Below are positions 1 to 7,821 of a stretch of DNA of 14,214 nt, in pieces. The number at the start of each line of letters is the position of its first letter. Positions within the stretch are counted from its first letter, which is position 1. Source of the stretch: Polyrhizophydium stewartii (Eukaryota; Chytridiomycota; Chytridiomycetes; Rhizophydiales). The stretch is from contig JADGIZ010000403.1 of NCBI GenBank assembly GCA_027604665.1, positions 1 to 14,214 on the forward strand, read 5' to 3'. The notes under the pieces are model-generated. The model ran no database searches, was not told the origin of the DNA, and saw only the letters and a list, made by a program, of their open reading frames with translations. The translations under genes were made by a program, and so were the position numbers.

Positions 1-58
1 CGCATGCACCGCACGGGCACGGCATCCCCCGCCCCGCCGCGCCCGTGCGGTGCATGCG
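1..58. repeat. 18-bp perfect inverted repeat at the left edge
   Basis: Bases 1-18 (CGCATGCACCGCACGGGC) are the exact reverse complement of bases 41-58, with a 22-nt C-rich spacer between them. A transcript or single strand could form an 18-bp GC-rich stem. The left arm starts at the first base of the window, so it may be longer. The role is unknown; a terminator-like or cruciform element, or an assembly fold-back, are all possible. Confidence 0.85.
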
Positions 59-414
59 GGGCCTGCCCGTCGAGCCGCCCGCCCGGCCGCCGTCCCGGCC
101 GAGCACCGCCGCGAGCAGCCTGCACGGCAACAGCGCCGGGATCGCCAGGCTGACGACAGCCCGCCCCGCACGACACCCCGCCGCACCCAATGGCCCGCCT
201 GCGGCCGCCCGCCACCGCCGCGCACGCCCACGCTCGACCGCGCGCCGACCCGCAACCCCTCGGCCCGCCGCTCCTGGGCCGTTCCGGCGCTCAACACCAC
301 CACGGACCCACACGACAACTCCCAACACCAACCCCGGCTCGGACTCGTCCCGGAACCTCGCCCACCACCACCTGCCCGCCCGCCTCGCACGACCGCGGGC
401 GTGAAATGCACCAG
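59..414. other. gene-poor C-rich leader upstream of MSP1
   Basis: I see no supportable gene here. The plus strand is very rich in C and poor in T, especially from about 285 to 400 (many CAC, ACC and CCC triplets). The open frames across it are compositional artefacts of a stop-poor sequence. The stretch probably holds the promoter and 5' leader of MSP1, and perhaps an unrecognised first exon, because the first recognisable MSP1 codons follow a possible acceptor (CAG at 412-414). The scarcity of GT dinucleotides leaves few candidate donors. Confidence 0.5.
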
Positions 415-2236
415 TGACGCTGCTGGCGCTGTCGCAGGTGGCGCTCTACTACGGCGTCAAGTGGGTCATGGCCACGGTCGACCCCATGAGCGCCAAGCGC
501 ATCGAGGCCAAGTCACGCAGCTCAAAGATCATGGACAAGCTCGGCGTGCGTGTGGGGGGGATTGGCCTGTCTGGCCTGGCCTGGCTGTTTGGCCTGGCTG
601 ACTTTGTTCTCCCACGCGCTGCATTCTGGGTTCTGCGTTCCGCATTCCGCATTCCGCATGGCGAATACCATGCCGTGGTGCGCCGTGGTGCGCCGTCGGG
701 CAACGGTGCTTGATGGCAGCTCACGGGCATGAAGCTGTCCGAGCACGAGGAGATCATTGCGGGCGAGATTGTATGGCCCGAGGACCTGCACGTCAAGTTT
801 GATGGTGCGACGCATGCCCCTGCATGCTCCTCACAAACACCAAGACTCGCGCATCTGAGCTGCCTGGCTGACGAGAGTGTCGTGATGTGATGGCGGTGCC
901 GACACAATGCGGCATGGATGCATGGGATGGATGGATGCATGGGATCGGCGTGCAACCAGATATTGGAGGGCTCGAGCCGATTATCGACTCGCTGCGCGAG
1001 TCGGTCATCTACCCGCTCGTGTTCCCGGAGCTGTTTTCGTCAGTTTCGAACCTGCTTGGGCCGCCCAAGGGCGTGCTGCTCTACGGACCACCAGGTGGGG
1101 GAGCGGGTGGCTTGTCTCGTGGAGTGCGACTGGGTGCTGTAGGTGTCTGACGTGTGCGGCTGTGCGGGCGGGTGATGGCAGGCTGCGGCAAGACCATGCT
1201 GGCCAAGGCGCTTGCAAAAGAGTCTGGCGCCACATTCATCAACATGCACGTGTCGACGCTCACAGAGAAATGGGTGCGGGAGGAGCGCTGCCACTGCTTA
1301 TGATCTTGTTTGGATGGCAAGACAGATGCGGCCGCTCTGCTGACGCACATGCAAACGCACATGCAAACACACATGCACATGCACATGCACATGCATGCCT
1401 TGGCGTGACACGACCGCCGCCGCCAGTTTGGCGAGTCGCAGAAGCTCGTGCACGCGCTGTTTGCGCTTGCCAAGCGGCTGCAACCGACCATCATCTTCAT
1501 TGACGAGATCGACTCGTTTCTGCGCGAGCGCAAGAGCCACGACCACGAGGCCGTGGCGATGATGAAGGCCGAGTTCATGACGCTGTGGGACGGGCTTGCG
1601 TCGGCGGATGCGAGCCGGGTGATTGTGCTTGGTGCGACGAACCGGCCGTCCGATCTTGACAAGGCGATTCTGCGGCGGATGCCCAAGCGGTTTGCGATTG
1701 AGCTGCCGGACAAGGCGCAGCGGGCAAAGGTTCTTCGGCTGGTGCGTTTTGGTCGTGGCTGATGCCTTGTGACATGCGGCTGGGCTGCGGCTCGGCGTTG
1801 AATGCGGAGGCGCCGCGAGTTGCTTGCGGCCGTGCGGCTGATGCTGGGCTTGATGTGGTTGCTTTGGTGGCGTGCAGCTGCTCAAGCGGATTTCGCTCGA
1901 GGACGGGTTTGACTTTGATACGCTCGCGACGCGGACGCAGGGCTACTCGAGCAGCGATCTCAAGGAGCTGTGCCGCGACGCGGTCATGATTCCTGTGCGC
2001 GAGTCGATCCGGGCGGTCAAGGGCGACATCAAGGATATTGATCTCAAGGTTTGGGGCTGGAGCATGCTTTGTGTCGTGGAGGATGTGCTGGGTGTGCTGG
2101 CTGAATGGTTGGCTGACGCTTGGCGGATGCATCGCAGACTGTGACCATCCGCAAGGTCGGGCTCAAGGACTTTTTCTCGCTCGATTCGAATTTGTTTGAC
2201 AGCGGCATTGCGAGCGAGCCGGTGGATCTGGATTGA
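415..2236 (+). CDS. MSP1: Msp1/ATAD1-type membrane AAA-ATPase (5' end uncertain)
   Basis: This is a membrane-anchored AAA+ extractase that removes mislocalised tail-anchored proteins from the mitochondrial outer membrane and peroxisomes. Exons read by phase: 415-545, 720-804, 960-1094, 1182-1273, 1427-1741, 1878-2048, 2138-2236. The joined protein has about 341 residues, close to yeast Msp1. Exon 1 gives a short hydrophobic N-terminal segment ([17 protein letters not shown]), the expected anchor. Then come [16 protein letters not shown], Walker A GPPGCGKT rebuilt across the 1094/1182 join, the pore-loop region EKW/FGES across 1273/1427, Walker [12 protein letters not shown], sensor [10 protein letters not shown], and LRRMPKRF with the arginine-finger region. 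A C-terminal helix follows ([16 protein letters not shown]). The TGA is at 2234-2236. The start is unresolved: ATG 469 would delete the anchor, and a start codon split by an intron (A/TG) ending at 414 is possible. The family call is firm. Confidence 0.93.
546..719 (+). other. MSP1 intron 1, repeat-rich, with distant branch point
   Basis: This 174-nt intron has donor GTGCGT and acceptor GGCAG; both joins are phase 0 and link KLG to [11 protein letters not shown]. The only CTGAC is at about 597-601, and I find no AG dinucleotide between it and the acceptor at 718-719, as expected for a distant branch point. The body is made of short tandem copies: TGGCC units at 566-600, TTCCGCA units at about 638-660 and GCCGTGGTGC units at about 672-700. 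Confidence 0.75.
805..959 (+). other. MSP1 intron 2 with a 15-bp duplication
   Basis: The donor is GTGCGA and the acceptor ACCAG. Phase 1 joins G to AT and restores KFDDIGGLEP. The 15-mer ATGGATGCATGGGAT occurs at 914-928 and again at 931-945, separated by GG. A GCTGAC motif near 868 is a possible branch point. Confidence 0.75.
1343..1400. repeat. CACATG-type microsatellite inside MSP1 intron 4
   Basis: MSP1 intron 4 (1274-1426) carries a tract of GCACAT units, first interrupted by AAAC spacers and then tandem, ending ATGCATGCC. A GCTGAC branch-like motif lies just upstream, near 1339. The tract is outside the exons, so it does not affect the protein. Confidence 0.85.
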
Positions 2237-2770
2237 GGGCGGGCACTGGCGGTTGCGACGGCGGCGACGGCGGCGACGGAGATATTTTCGGATGCTGGGA
2301 CCCCCAAATGTCCGCATGAGCCGGCGACACCTCAGCCACGCCCTCGACATCGCCGACGACGAAGCCAAAAACAAAGCAAAGCAACGCAGGCACACTCTGA
2401 TTCGCGCACACACAACCAGCAAAAAAACACCGTCAAAAGGCGAGCTCCAGCACTTTGCAGCCATTTTAATTTCTTGCGACGCGAGGCATCGGCAGTCGGC
2501 CACGGCGATGGCTGAGGACGAGGATATGGATGACGGTGTGGGCGGCCGTGACCGACTCGTGCATTCAACTCCCAAAAGACTCATCCACCAAGGCGCCCCT
2601 TGTCTGCGCCTCACGCCTCTCATCCCGTCACACCGCGAACGTAGAATCCCCTCTGTTTCTGCTCATCATCGCCTCGCACGCCTGGTGCACTGTCTCCCAC
2701 CTTCTCCATGCCACGTTCCCCTTGATCTTCGACTCCCCTTTTTCTTCTTCACCACCGGCAACTTTATCGA
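2237..2770. other. convergent intergenic spacer (3' ends of MSP1 and the minus-strand gene)
   Basis: The stops of the two flanking genes face each other across 534 nt. The sequence is richer in A and T than its surroundings, with an A-rich patch near 2360-2440 and a C/T-rich patch near 2690-2760, as expected for 3' flanks. A 9-bp unit GCGACGGCG repeats almost three times at 2255-2280. A GATAAA motif just past the minus-strand stop could act as a poly(A) signal for that gene. Frames beginning at ATG 2508 (plus) or near 2583 (minus) show no recognisable protein, so no gene is called. Confidence 0.6.
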
Positions 2771-4254
2771 TCAATAAGACGAGCTCATATTCAGTCTATG
2801 CCCAGCACGCGCGTGCTTGGAATCGAGAGCGTCGTGGTCCCGGTCATGATCGACGTTGTCGTCATCGCTGGCGTCGACGGCGTCGAGATCGTAGTTGTGG
2901 TCGGTCTCGAGGATCAGTGCTGTCGCATCCAGCACGTCCTGCTCGATCGCCGAGAAGGGTGCGTCGCTGTGGGCGAGGTCGCAAGGGGTCTCGACGGGCG
3001 TGAGCGAGACTGTTGGGAAGATGGACATGACAGCGGGCGGAACGCGTCCGGTGTGAGAAGCAGCAGCAGCAGCAGCAGTAGCAGTAGCAGTAGCAGCAGA
3101 GTGGGCAGGGACCATGCCCGTGCTGCACACCACGGCGGCGATCTCGGCGAGGATGCGGGCGACAAGGAGCGGCGGCTGGGATGCGTGGTTGCCGCCATCG
3201 GCGGTGCTGGTTGCATAGGCGGACGAAGCTGACGAAGAGGATCGGCTGTCAAAGGCAGGACGGGTCGAGCGAGCAGGAGGCGCCGACTGCCGCGGCCGCC
3301 GCGGCGAGGCGACGGATCCAGCAAGCCCGCCCGGGGGCACAGATCCCGCGAGCGATGCGCGGGACGTGTGGGCCGGACCGGCGGCGGCGGCAGCGGCCCC
3401 AGCGCTGCGCGAGACGGGCCGCTGCGACGCGCGCACGCAGGCGGCCATGCGGCGCAGGTCGGCGTCGACCGACGCCGGGATGGCGCGCAGAGGCCCGTCG
3501 GCGCGGCGGCTGCACTCGTGCATCCAGGAGCGCGCGCGGTCGACAAACTGCGAGAGCGTCTGGTGCGCGTTGAGGTTGATCTTGCACGCGAGGTCGCGCA
3601 GGTCGGCGTGATCGGACAGCGCGGGCGCGTGCGTGCCTGAGAGTGCGAGGGCGGCCAGCGCCGCGGCTGGGTTGGCGGTGTTGGCGGTCATGGTTGCGGC
3701 GGCGGTCGCCGCGAGCGGGTGCGACGGCGACTCGAGGCCGACGCAGAGGATCGGCACGGCCTGGATGGGCGGCTGGGTCTCAAATGGCGCGAGGCGGTGG
3801 TAGAGCGCCTCGCTGACCGGGACCGAGACGAGGATCTCCGACTCTGTGACGCTGACGGAGAATGCGTCCGAGTCGGTCGCGACGTCTGCGCCGCCGTGCG
3901 GGTCGCCGGCGGGCCGCTGGGCGGCGAGCACGGCGGGCGCGACTGGGTGCACCGCCAGGCGCAGGCGCTGGCGCAGCTCGACGGCGACGTGCCAGACGGC
4001 GGCAAGGCCGCCGGCGCCGAGATGCACGGACGGGCCGACGCACAGCGGCACGGCGAAGCCCTCGCGGGCGAGCAGCGGCCACACACGTGTCTGCAGCAGC
4101 GCGACGCGCGCGGGGGTGGCGGCGGCGGCGCGATGGGCGGCGCAGGCGGAAACGCATCACAGGGCGGTGCGGCGGCCACGCTCTCTGGCGCAGCGGCCGT
4201 TGCGGCGGCCGTCGGCGGCGGCGCTGCCAGCGACACGGGCGGCACGATTGTCAT
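2771..4254 (-). CDS. unrecognised Ala/Ser-rich protein, 5' structure uncertain
   Basis: I do not recognise this family. The minus-strand frame is open from just below 4157 to the TGA at 2771-2773, about 440 codons after the likely join. The least repetitive part reads WPLLAREGFAVPLCVGPSVH, then a low-complexity spacer, then a probably helical segment (INLNAHQTLSQFVDRARSWM). The C-terminal part is Ala/Ser-rich with an Ala/Thr run from GCT repeats near 3058-3102, followed by an acidic tail rich in Asp and His. This frame has no early ATG. ATG 4254 opens a Pro/Ala-rich frame (MTIVPPVSLAAPPPT) that is one frame off. Candidate introns that restore frame are 4091-4179 from ATG 4254, or 4091-4267 from ATG 4312 with a CAG/GTGGGC donor; neither has a clear CTGAC branch point. 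A frameshift is the alternative. It is divergent from PEX19. Confidence 0.6.
3058..3102. repeat. GCA/GTA trinucleotide tract
   Basis: Plus-strand AGC/AGT triplets form a short interrupted microsatellite. On the minus strand it is read as GCT and ACT codons and gives an alternating Ala-Thr stretch followed by an Ala run in the unrecognised protein. Its length stays in frame with the coding sequence. Confidence 0.85.
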
Positions 4255-4461
4255 TTGAGTGGCCCACCTGAAGAAAGTGTCGATGCCGTTGGCAAGATGC
4301 ACTGAGGCGCATGAGCCTGAGATGGCCTTTCGGGGGGAGGATGCAGTAGCACGGCGATGCGGGAAGGGGGGGGGGCAGCGGTCGAGGCAGCCGGCGGGCT
4401 TGGCCCAGCGATTCTCCGCGCGCCGACACGTGCTCCGCGGCTTGCCTCGAAGACGACCGAC
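4255..4461. promoter_or_regulatory. divergent promoter region between the unrecognised gene and PEX19
   Basis: The two genes start in opposite directions about 207 nt apart (less if the minus-strand gene begins at ATG 4312), so one short region probably serves both. I see a G-run near 4366-4377 but no convincing TATA or CCAAT box. The call rests on geometry only. Confidence 0.4.
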
Positions 4462-5811
4462 ATGGCCGAAGACCTCGACGACATCCTCGACGGTGCGTGC
4501 CAGCGCCGTGCGCATCGGCGGCGCCTTCAGTCAGCCGAAACTTGCGGCTAGCGACTGCGGGGCTCCTCGCCGCCTGCGTCGGCCGGGGGGCCGGACTGCA
4601 CCGAGGGAGCTGCCCGCGCCTTCCTGGCGCAGCAGCACTGGTGGCAGCCGACAGAGGCGCCTGGGGCGGACACCGACGGGAGCGTGCGGCTGCTGACGCA
4701 GGACGCCCCCCTTTCGGCACTGCGGCTCTGCAGGCGCTCTCGACAGCTTCGCTGCGCCTGTCCCGCCGCCCGTCGGCTCGGCGCCCGCGGCCAAGCCTGC
4801 AGCAGGGGCGGCAACCGACGACGCTGCAGCGGACCTCGAGGCCGAGTTCCTCAAGATGCTCACGGAGAACATGGAGCACCTGCTTGCGCAGCCCGATGCG
4901 GCGGCTGCGGCCGCGGGCGGTGCGCAGCAGGCCGCGGCGGTGGACGAGGCCGGCGCCATCAAGACGCTCGAGGAGCTCCGCACGGCGTTCGAGAGCTTGT
5001 CGGCCGTTGGCAGCGCCTCGGGAGCCGGCCCCTCTGGTGCCGGGGCCTCTGGCGCGGCGGGCGGCCGGGCGGCTAAGACGCCGCAGGACTTCCAGGGCCA
5101 GATCGCACAGACGATGAGCAAGCTGCGCGAGAGCTCCGAGAAGGCCGCGGTGCGTCGGCCGCCGCGGCTGTGGCTGCGATCGGCGTCCATGCTGACCAGC
5201 GTGCGCATGGCCGTGTGTGCACGCATGGGGGCAGGCACAAGTCGCCGAGGACGCCAAGGCGGCCGAGGACCCCGCGATGGCCTCCATGATGCGCGATCTC
5301 GAGCAGCTGATGCAGTCCGAGAACTTTGACGACATCTTCAGCGGCTTCCTCGACCAGCTGACCAAGAAGGAGTTCCTTTACGACCCGCTCAAGGATCTGG
5401 CCGACCGGGTGAGGCCGCGGTTTCACGAGCGCCGCGCGAGAGTGACTGGCGTGCACTGACTCTGGACGTAGTACCCGGCCTGGCTCGAGGCGAATCGCTC
5501 CCAGCTCAGCCCCGCGGACAATGACCGGTTCGACGGGCAGCTCGAGGCCGTGCGCGAGATCCTGAGCAAGTACGACTCCATTCAGGGCGAGCCCAACGAA
5601 GAGCAGAACAAGGAGATCCTCGAACTGCTCAACAAGGCAAGCCTGGTGCGGCTTCTGGCACATGCGGGATCTTGTGCTGACACTGGCGTGCATGCAGATC
5701 CAGAGCTTCGGCAACCCGCCCGAGGCGCTGATGAAGGAGATGGCGCCTGGCCTCGAGACGGACGCCGACGGCCTCCCCAAGATGCCGCAGGGGGCTTGCA
5801 ACCCCATGTGA
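4462..5811 (+). CDS. PEX19: Pex19, peroxisomal membrane protein import receptor
   Basis: Pex19 is the cytosolic chaperone and receptor that binds newly made peroxisomal membrane proteins, including tail-anchored ones, and docks on Pex3. Exons: 4462-4492, 4734-5149, 5235-5408, 5472-5636, 5698-5811, giving 299 residues. The first join restores MAEDLDDILDGALDSF, the N-terminal acidic helix that binds Pex3. An Ala/Pro linker and a helix follow (LEAEFLKMLTENMEHLL). The C-terminal cargo-binding domain spans roughly residues 150-285, with motifs MRDLEQLMQSENFDDIFSG, KEFLYDPLKDLADRYPAWL and IQSFGNPPEALMKEMAPGL. The protein ends CNPM, a CaaX box expected to be farnesylated. Introns 1-3 have GT donors; intron 4 is probably GC-AG. 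Intron 1 is long (241 nt), with a GCTGAC branch motif near 4690. The NAD kinase ATG follows the stop by only 96 nt on the same strand. Confidence 0.93.
5637..5697 (+). other. PEX19 intron 4, probable GC-AG intron
   Basis: The exon ends AAG, followed by GCAAGC. The intron holds GCTGAC and ends TGCAG. Splicing here joins ELLNK to IQSFGNPPEAL, which matches the Pex19 family without a gap. A GT donor at 5646 (GTGCGG) is also in frame and would add Ala-Ser-Leu, so the two donors could be alternatives. The identical AAG/GCAAGC donor in the NAD kinase gene favours the GC site. Confidence 0.7.
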
Positions 5812-5907
5812 ATCCCTGGCGTGTCGCCGTAAATGAAGCGCAGCGCATCTGCACCAGTTTGTGCCCTGCTGACGCCCGGCTCAAGGTTTCCGGCCGATCC
5901 CTCGGCG

Positions 5908-7684
5908 ATGCTTTGGAGGGCAGCGCTGCCCTGGCGACGGCCGCTGGCCTCGGTGTCGCCGCTGCGGCGGCTGCTGCAGACGTCGTGCGCCGCGCTGCCG
6001 GACCGGACGCCCATCATCCAGCACGGCGGCGAGCGCCAGGCGCCTCATGCGGCCGCAGCGGCAGCCGTCGGCGCCGCGGCCGCGGTCGCTGCCGGATCGC
6101 GTCCATCTCCGCAGCAGGCCCGCGACGCCAGCGCCGAGACCGGCGATGCGCTCTGGAACATGAGCCGGTGCGTGCATCGGCAGGCGGTCCGCCCGCCTGC
6201 GCGCGTGGCTGACAGGCGTGCGTCCGCGTGCCCGCCACGCCAGCGACGAGTACCGCATCTCATGGCAGTCGCGGCCGCGCAACGTGCTGCTGATCAAGAA
6301 GCCAAGCGATCCCAAGACCGCCAGCGCCATGCAGACGGCGATCCGGTGCGCAAGGCCTCTCTCCCCGCAGGCTGCGTCGACGCGGCGCGCTGACGGTGTG
6401 CGGACGGCCGCTCAGATGGCTGCAGGTGAACCAGCCGGACACCAACATTGTCGTCGAGGCCACCGCCGCCGCCGAGCTCGGGCTTGGCAGCGAGCACGCA
6501 AGCGTCGTGTCCGTCGAGACATCCGACCCCTGTGCGTGCCCCACAGATCGGCACGCCATCTCAGCCTGCCTGTCATCGCTGACGAGCACTGGCCGCCGCA
6601 GCCGCCTGCGCCGAGCTTGTCCGCACCATCGACTTTGTCGTCACGCTCGGCGGCGACGGCACGATCCTTCACGCTGCGTCGCTGTTCCCCAAGCACGTCC
6701 CGCCGATCCTGTCGTTCTCGCTCGGTTCGCTTGGGTTCCTGCTTCCGTTTGGTACGCCGACAGAGCAGCGCACCGGTCTCTCCCCGGATGCTGACCACAA
6801 AAAACCCAGACTTTTCCGACCACGCCATCGCCTTGTCGCGCATGTTCGGAGGCGACGTCCCGGTCATGGATCGGATGCGCCTGGCCGTCGGGCTGCACGC
6901 CAGCACCACACAGCGCATCCTGCCGGACGGTGCGCTGCCGCAGCGCCTGCCGGACAGCCAGATGCACGCGGCGCGCTGCTGATCCGCGGCCGCCAGACGT
7001 CCAGATCATGAACGAGCTCACGGTCCACCGCGGCAAGCACGCGCAGTTGACCGCCATCGACATCTTTGTTGGATCGGGCTTTCTCACCGACGTCGTGGTG
7101 CGCAGATGCGGGACGTGCTCGCCCTCTGACCGCAGCGTGCTGACACATGCGATGGACAGGCGGACGGGTGCGGCGCGGCGGCAGACAGATGAAGCGTGCC
7201 GGCGCGAACGCTGACCGACTCGCGCCGCCCAGGTTGATTGTGTCGACGCCGACGGGATCGACTGCGTACTCGCTCTCGGCAGGCGGCCCGATTGTGCATC
7301 CGTCCGTCAAGGCGCTGCTGCTCACGCCGATATGCCCGCGCTCGCTATCCTTCCGCCCAATCGTCCTCCCAGCCCACGCCGACATCAGCATCAAGGCAAG
7401 CACCGCCTTGGCGGCATGCGATCACCGCATGCCGTGCCGCTGACGCGACTGTCCAATGCGCGCAGCTGTCGGCCACGGCACGCGGCCCAGCAGAGGTGGC
7501 TGTGGACGGCCGCGACGTGTGCCTTCTCCAGCACGGCCAGCACATTGAGGTGCGGCCGTCGGCCTTTGCGATCCCGTGCGTGAGTCGCCTCAGCCCAGCG
7601 TCGGGATGGGCACACGACATCAAGCAGACCCTGCGGTGGAACCAGGGCTTCCTGAACGCCGGTCTGCTGTCGCACACGAGCTGA
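5908..7684 (+). CDS. POS5: mitochondrial NAD(H) kinase, Pos5-like
   Basis: The enzyme phosphorylates NAD(H) with ATP to give NADP(H). Exons: 5908-6167, 6244-6345, 6416-6531, 6602-6751, 6810-6929, 6997-7097, 7160-7167, 7233-7395, 7466-7684, giving 412 residues, about the length of yeast Pos5. The N-terminus [19 protein letters not shown] is basic with no acidic residue, typical of a matrix presequence, and an Ala-rich linker follows. Family motifs: [16 protein letters not shown] (GGDGT near residue 176), [20 protein letters not shown] near 255, [20 protein letters not shown] near 284-303, and VDGRD in the C-terminal beta domain. The chosen ATG begins the presequence; an in-frame ATG at 5833 would add 25 residues that weaken it. 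Intron 8 is GC-AG and exon 7 is an 8-nt microexon. The POS5 symbol rests on the presequence and length; other NAD kinase paralogues share the catalytic motifs. Confidence 0.92.
7160..7167 (+). other. 8-nt microexon (exon 7) of the NAD kinase gene
   Basis: GCGGACGG lies between two short introns, 7098-7159 (62 nt) and 7168-7232 (65 nt). Both have GTGCG donors, a GCTGAC branch motif and a CAG/CCAG acceptor. The upstream exon ends in phase 0 at 7097 and the downstream exon needs two carried bases, so direct joining would break the frame. Including these 8 bases gives [16 protein letters not shown], matching the conserved ADGLI/GDGLI motif. Confidence 0.85.
7396..7465 (+). other. NAD kinase intron 8, GC-AG intron
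   Basis: The exon ends ATC AAG, followed by GCAAGC. The 70-nt intron contains CGCTGACGCG and ends GCGCAG. The join reads [17 protein letters not shown], which aligns without gaps to the family (LSPEAR-type motif, then the DGR motif). The only downstream GT donor that keeps the frame would leave an intron of about 33 nt, too short to be likely. Confidence 0.85.
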
Positions 7685-7714
7685 GCAGCGCCCGCCGGCG
7701 CCGGACCGTCAGCA

Positions 7715-7720
7715 AATAAA
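7715..7720 (+). terminator. candidate poly(A) signal AATAAA for the NAD kinase mRNA
   Basis: A perfect AATAAA hexamer lies 31 nt past the NAD kinase stop, inside the 137-nt convergent spacer shared with ATP3. Fungal poly(A) signals are degenerate, so this is suggestive only. Confidence 0.5.
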
Positions 7721-7821
7721 AGAGAAGTTGATGAGGCGAGAAACGACAGATGGGGCAGCGTCGTTGTTGTCTGTGTGGCGGGGCGGGAATGCTTGGGCAG
7801 CGACACTCAGAACTGAGCAAT

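Noticed and set aside
2508..2777. possible small plus-strand gene starting MAEDEDMDDG
   Set aside because: The acidic start is suggestive, but the rest is low-information, overlaps the 3' spacer and has no recognisable domain or clear intron.
2798..3232. plus-strand frame rich in Val and Ser
   Set aside because: It mirrors the Asp-rich tail and Ala-Thr run of the minus-strand gene; no family similarity and no promoter evidence.
4157..5365. 402-codon minus-strand frame across PEX19
   Set aside because: It is antisense to PEX19 exons and rich in Arg and Ala, typical of a shadow frame.
7809..7820. small palindrome CTCAGAACTGAG in the ATP3 3' flank
   Set aside because: Five-base arms with a 2-nt loop are expected by chance and no U-run follows; not called as a terminator.
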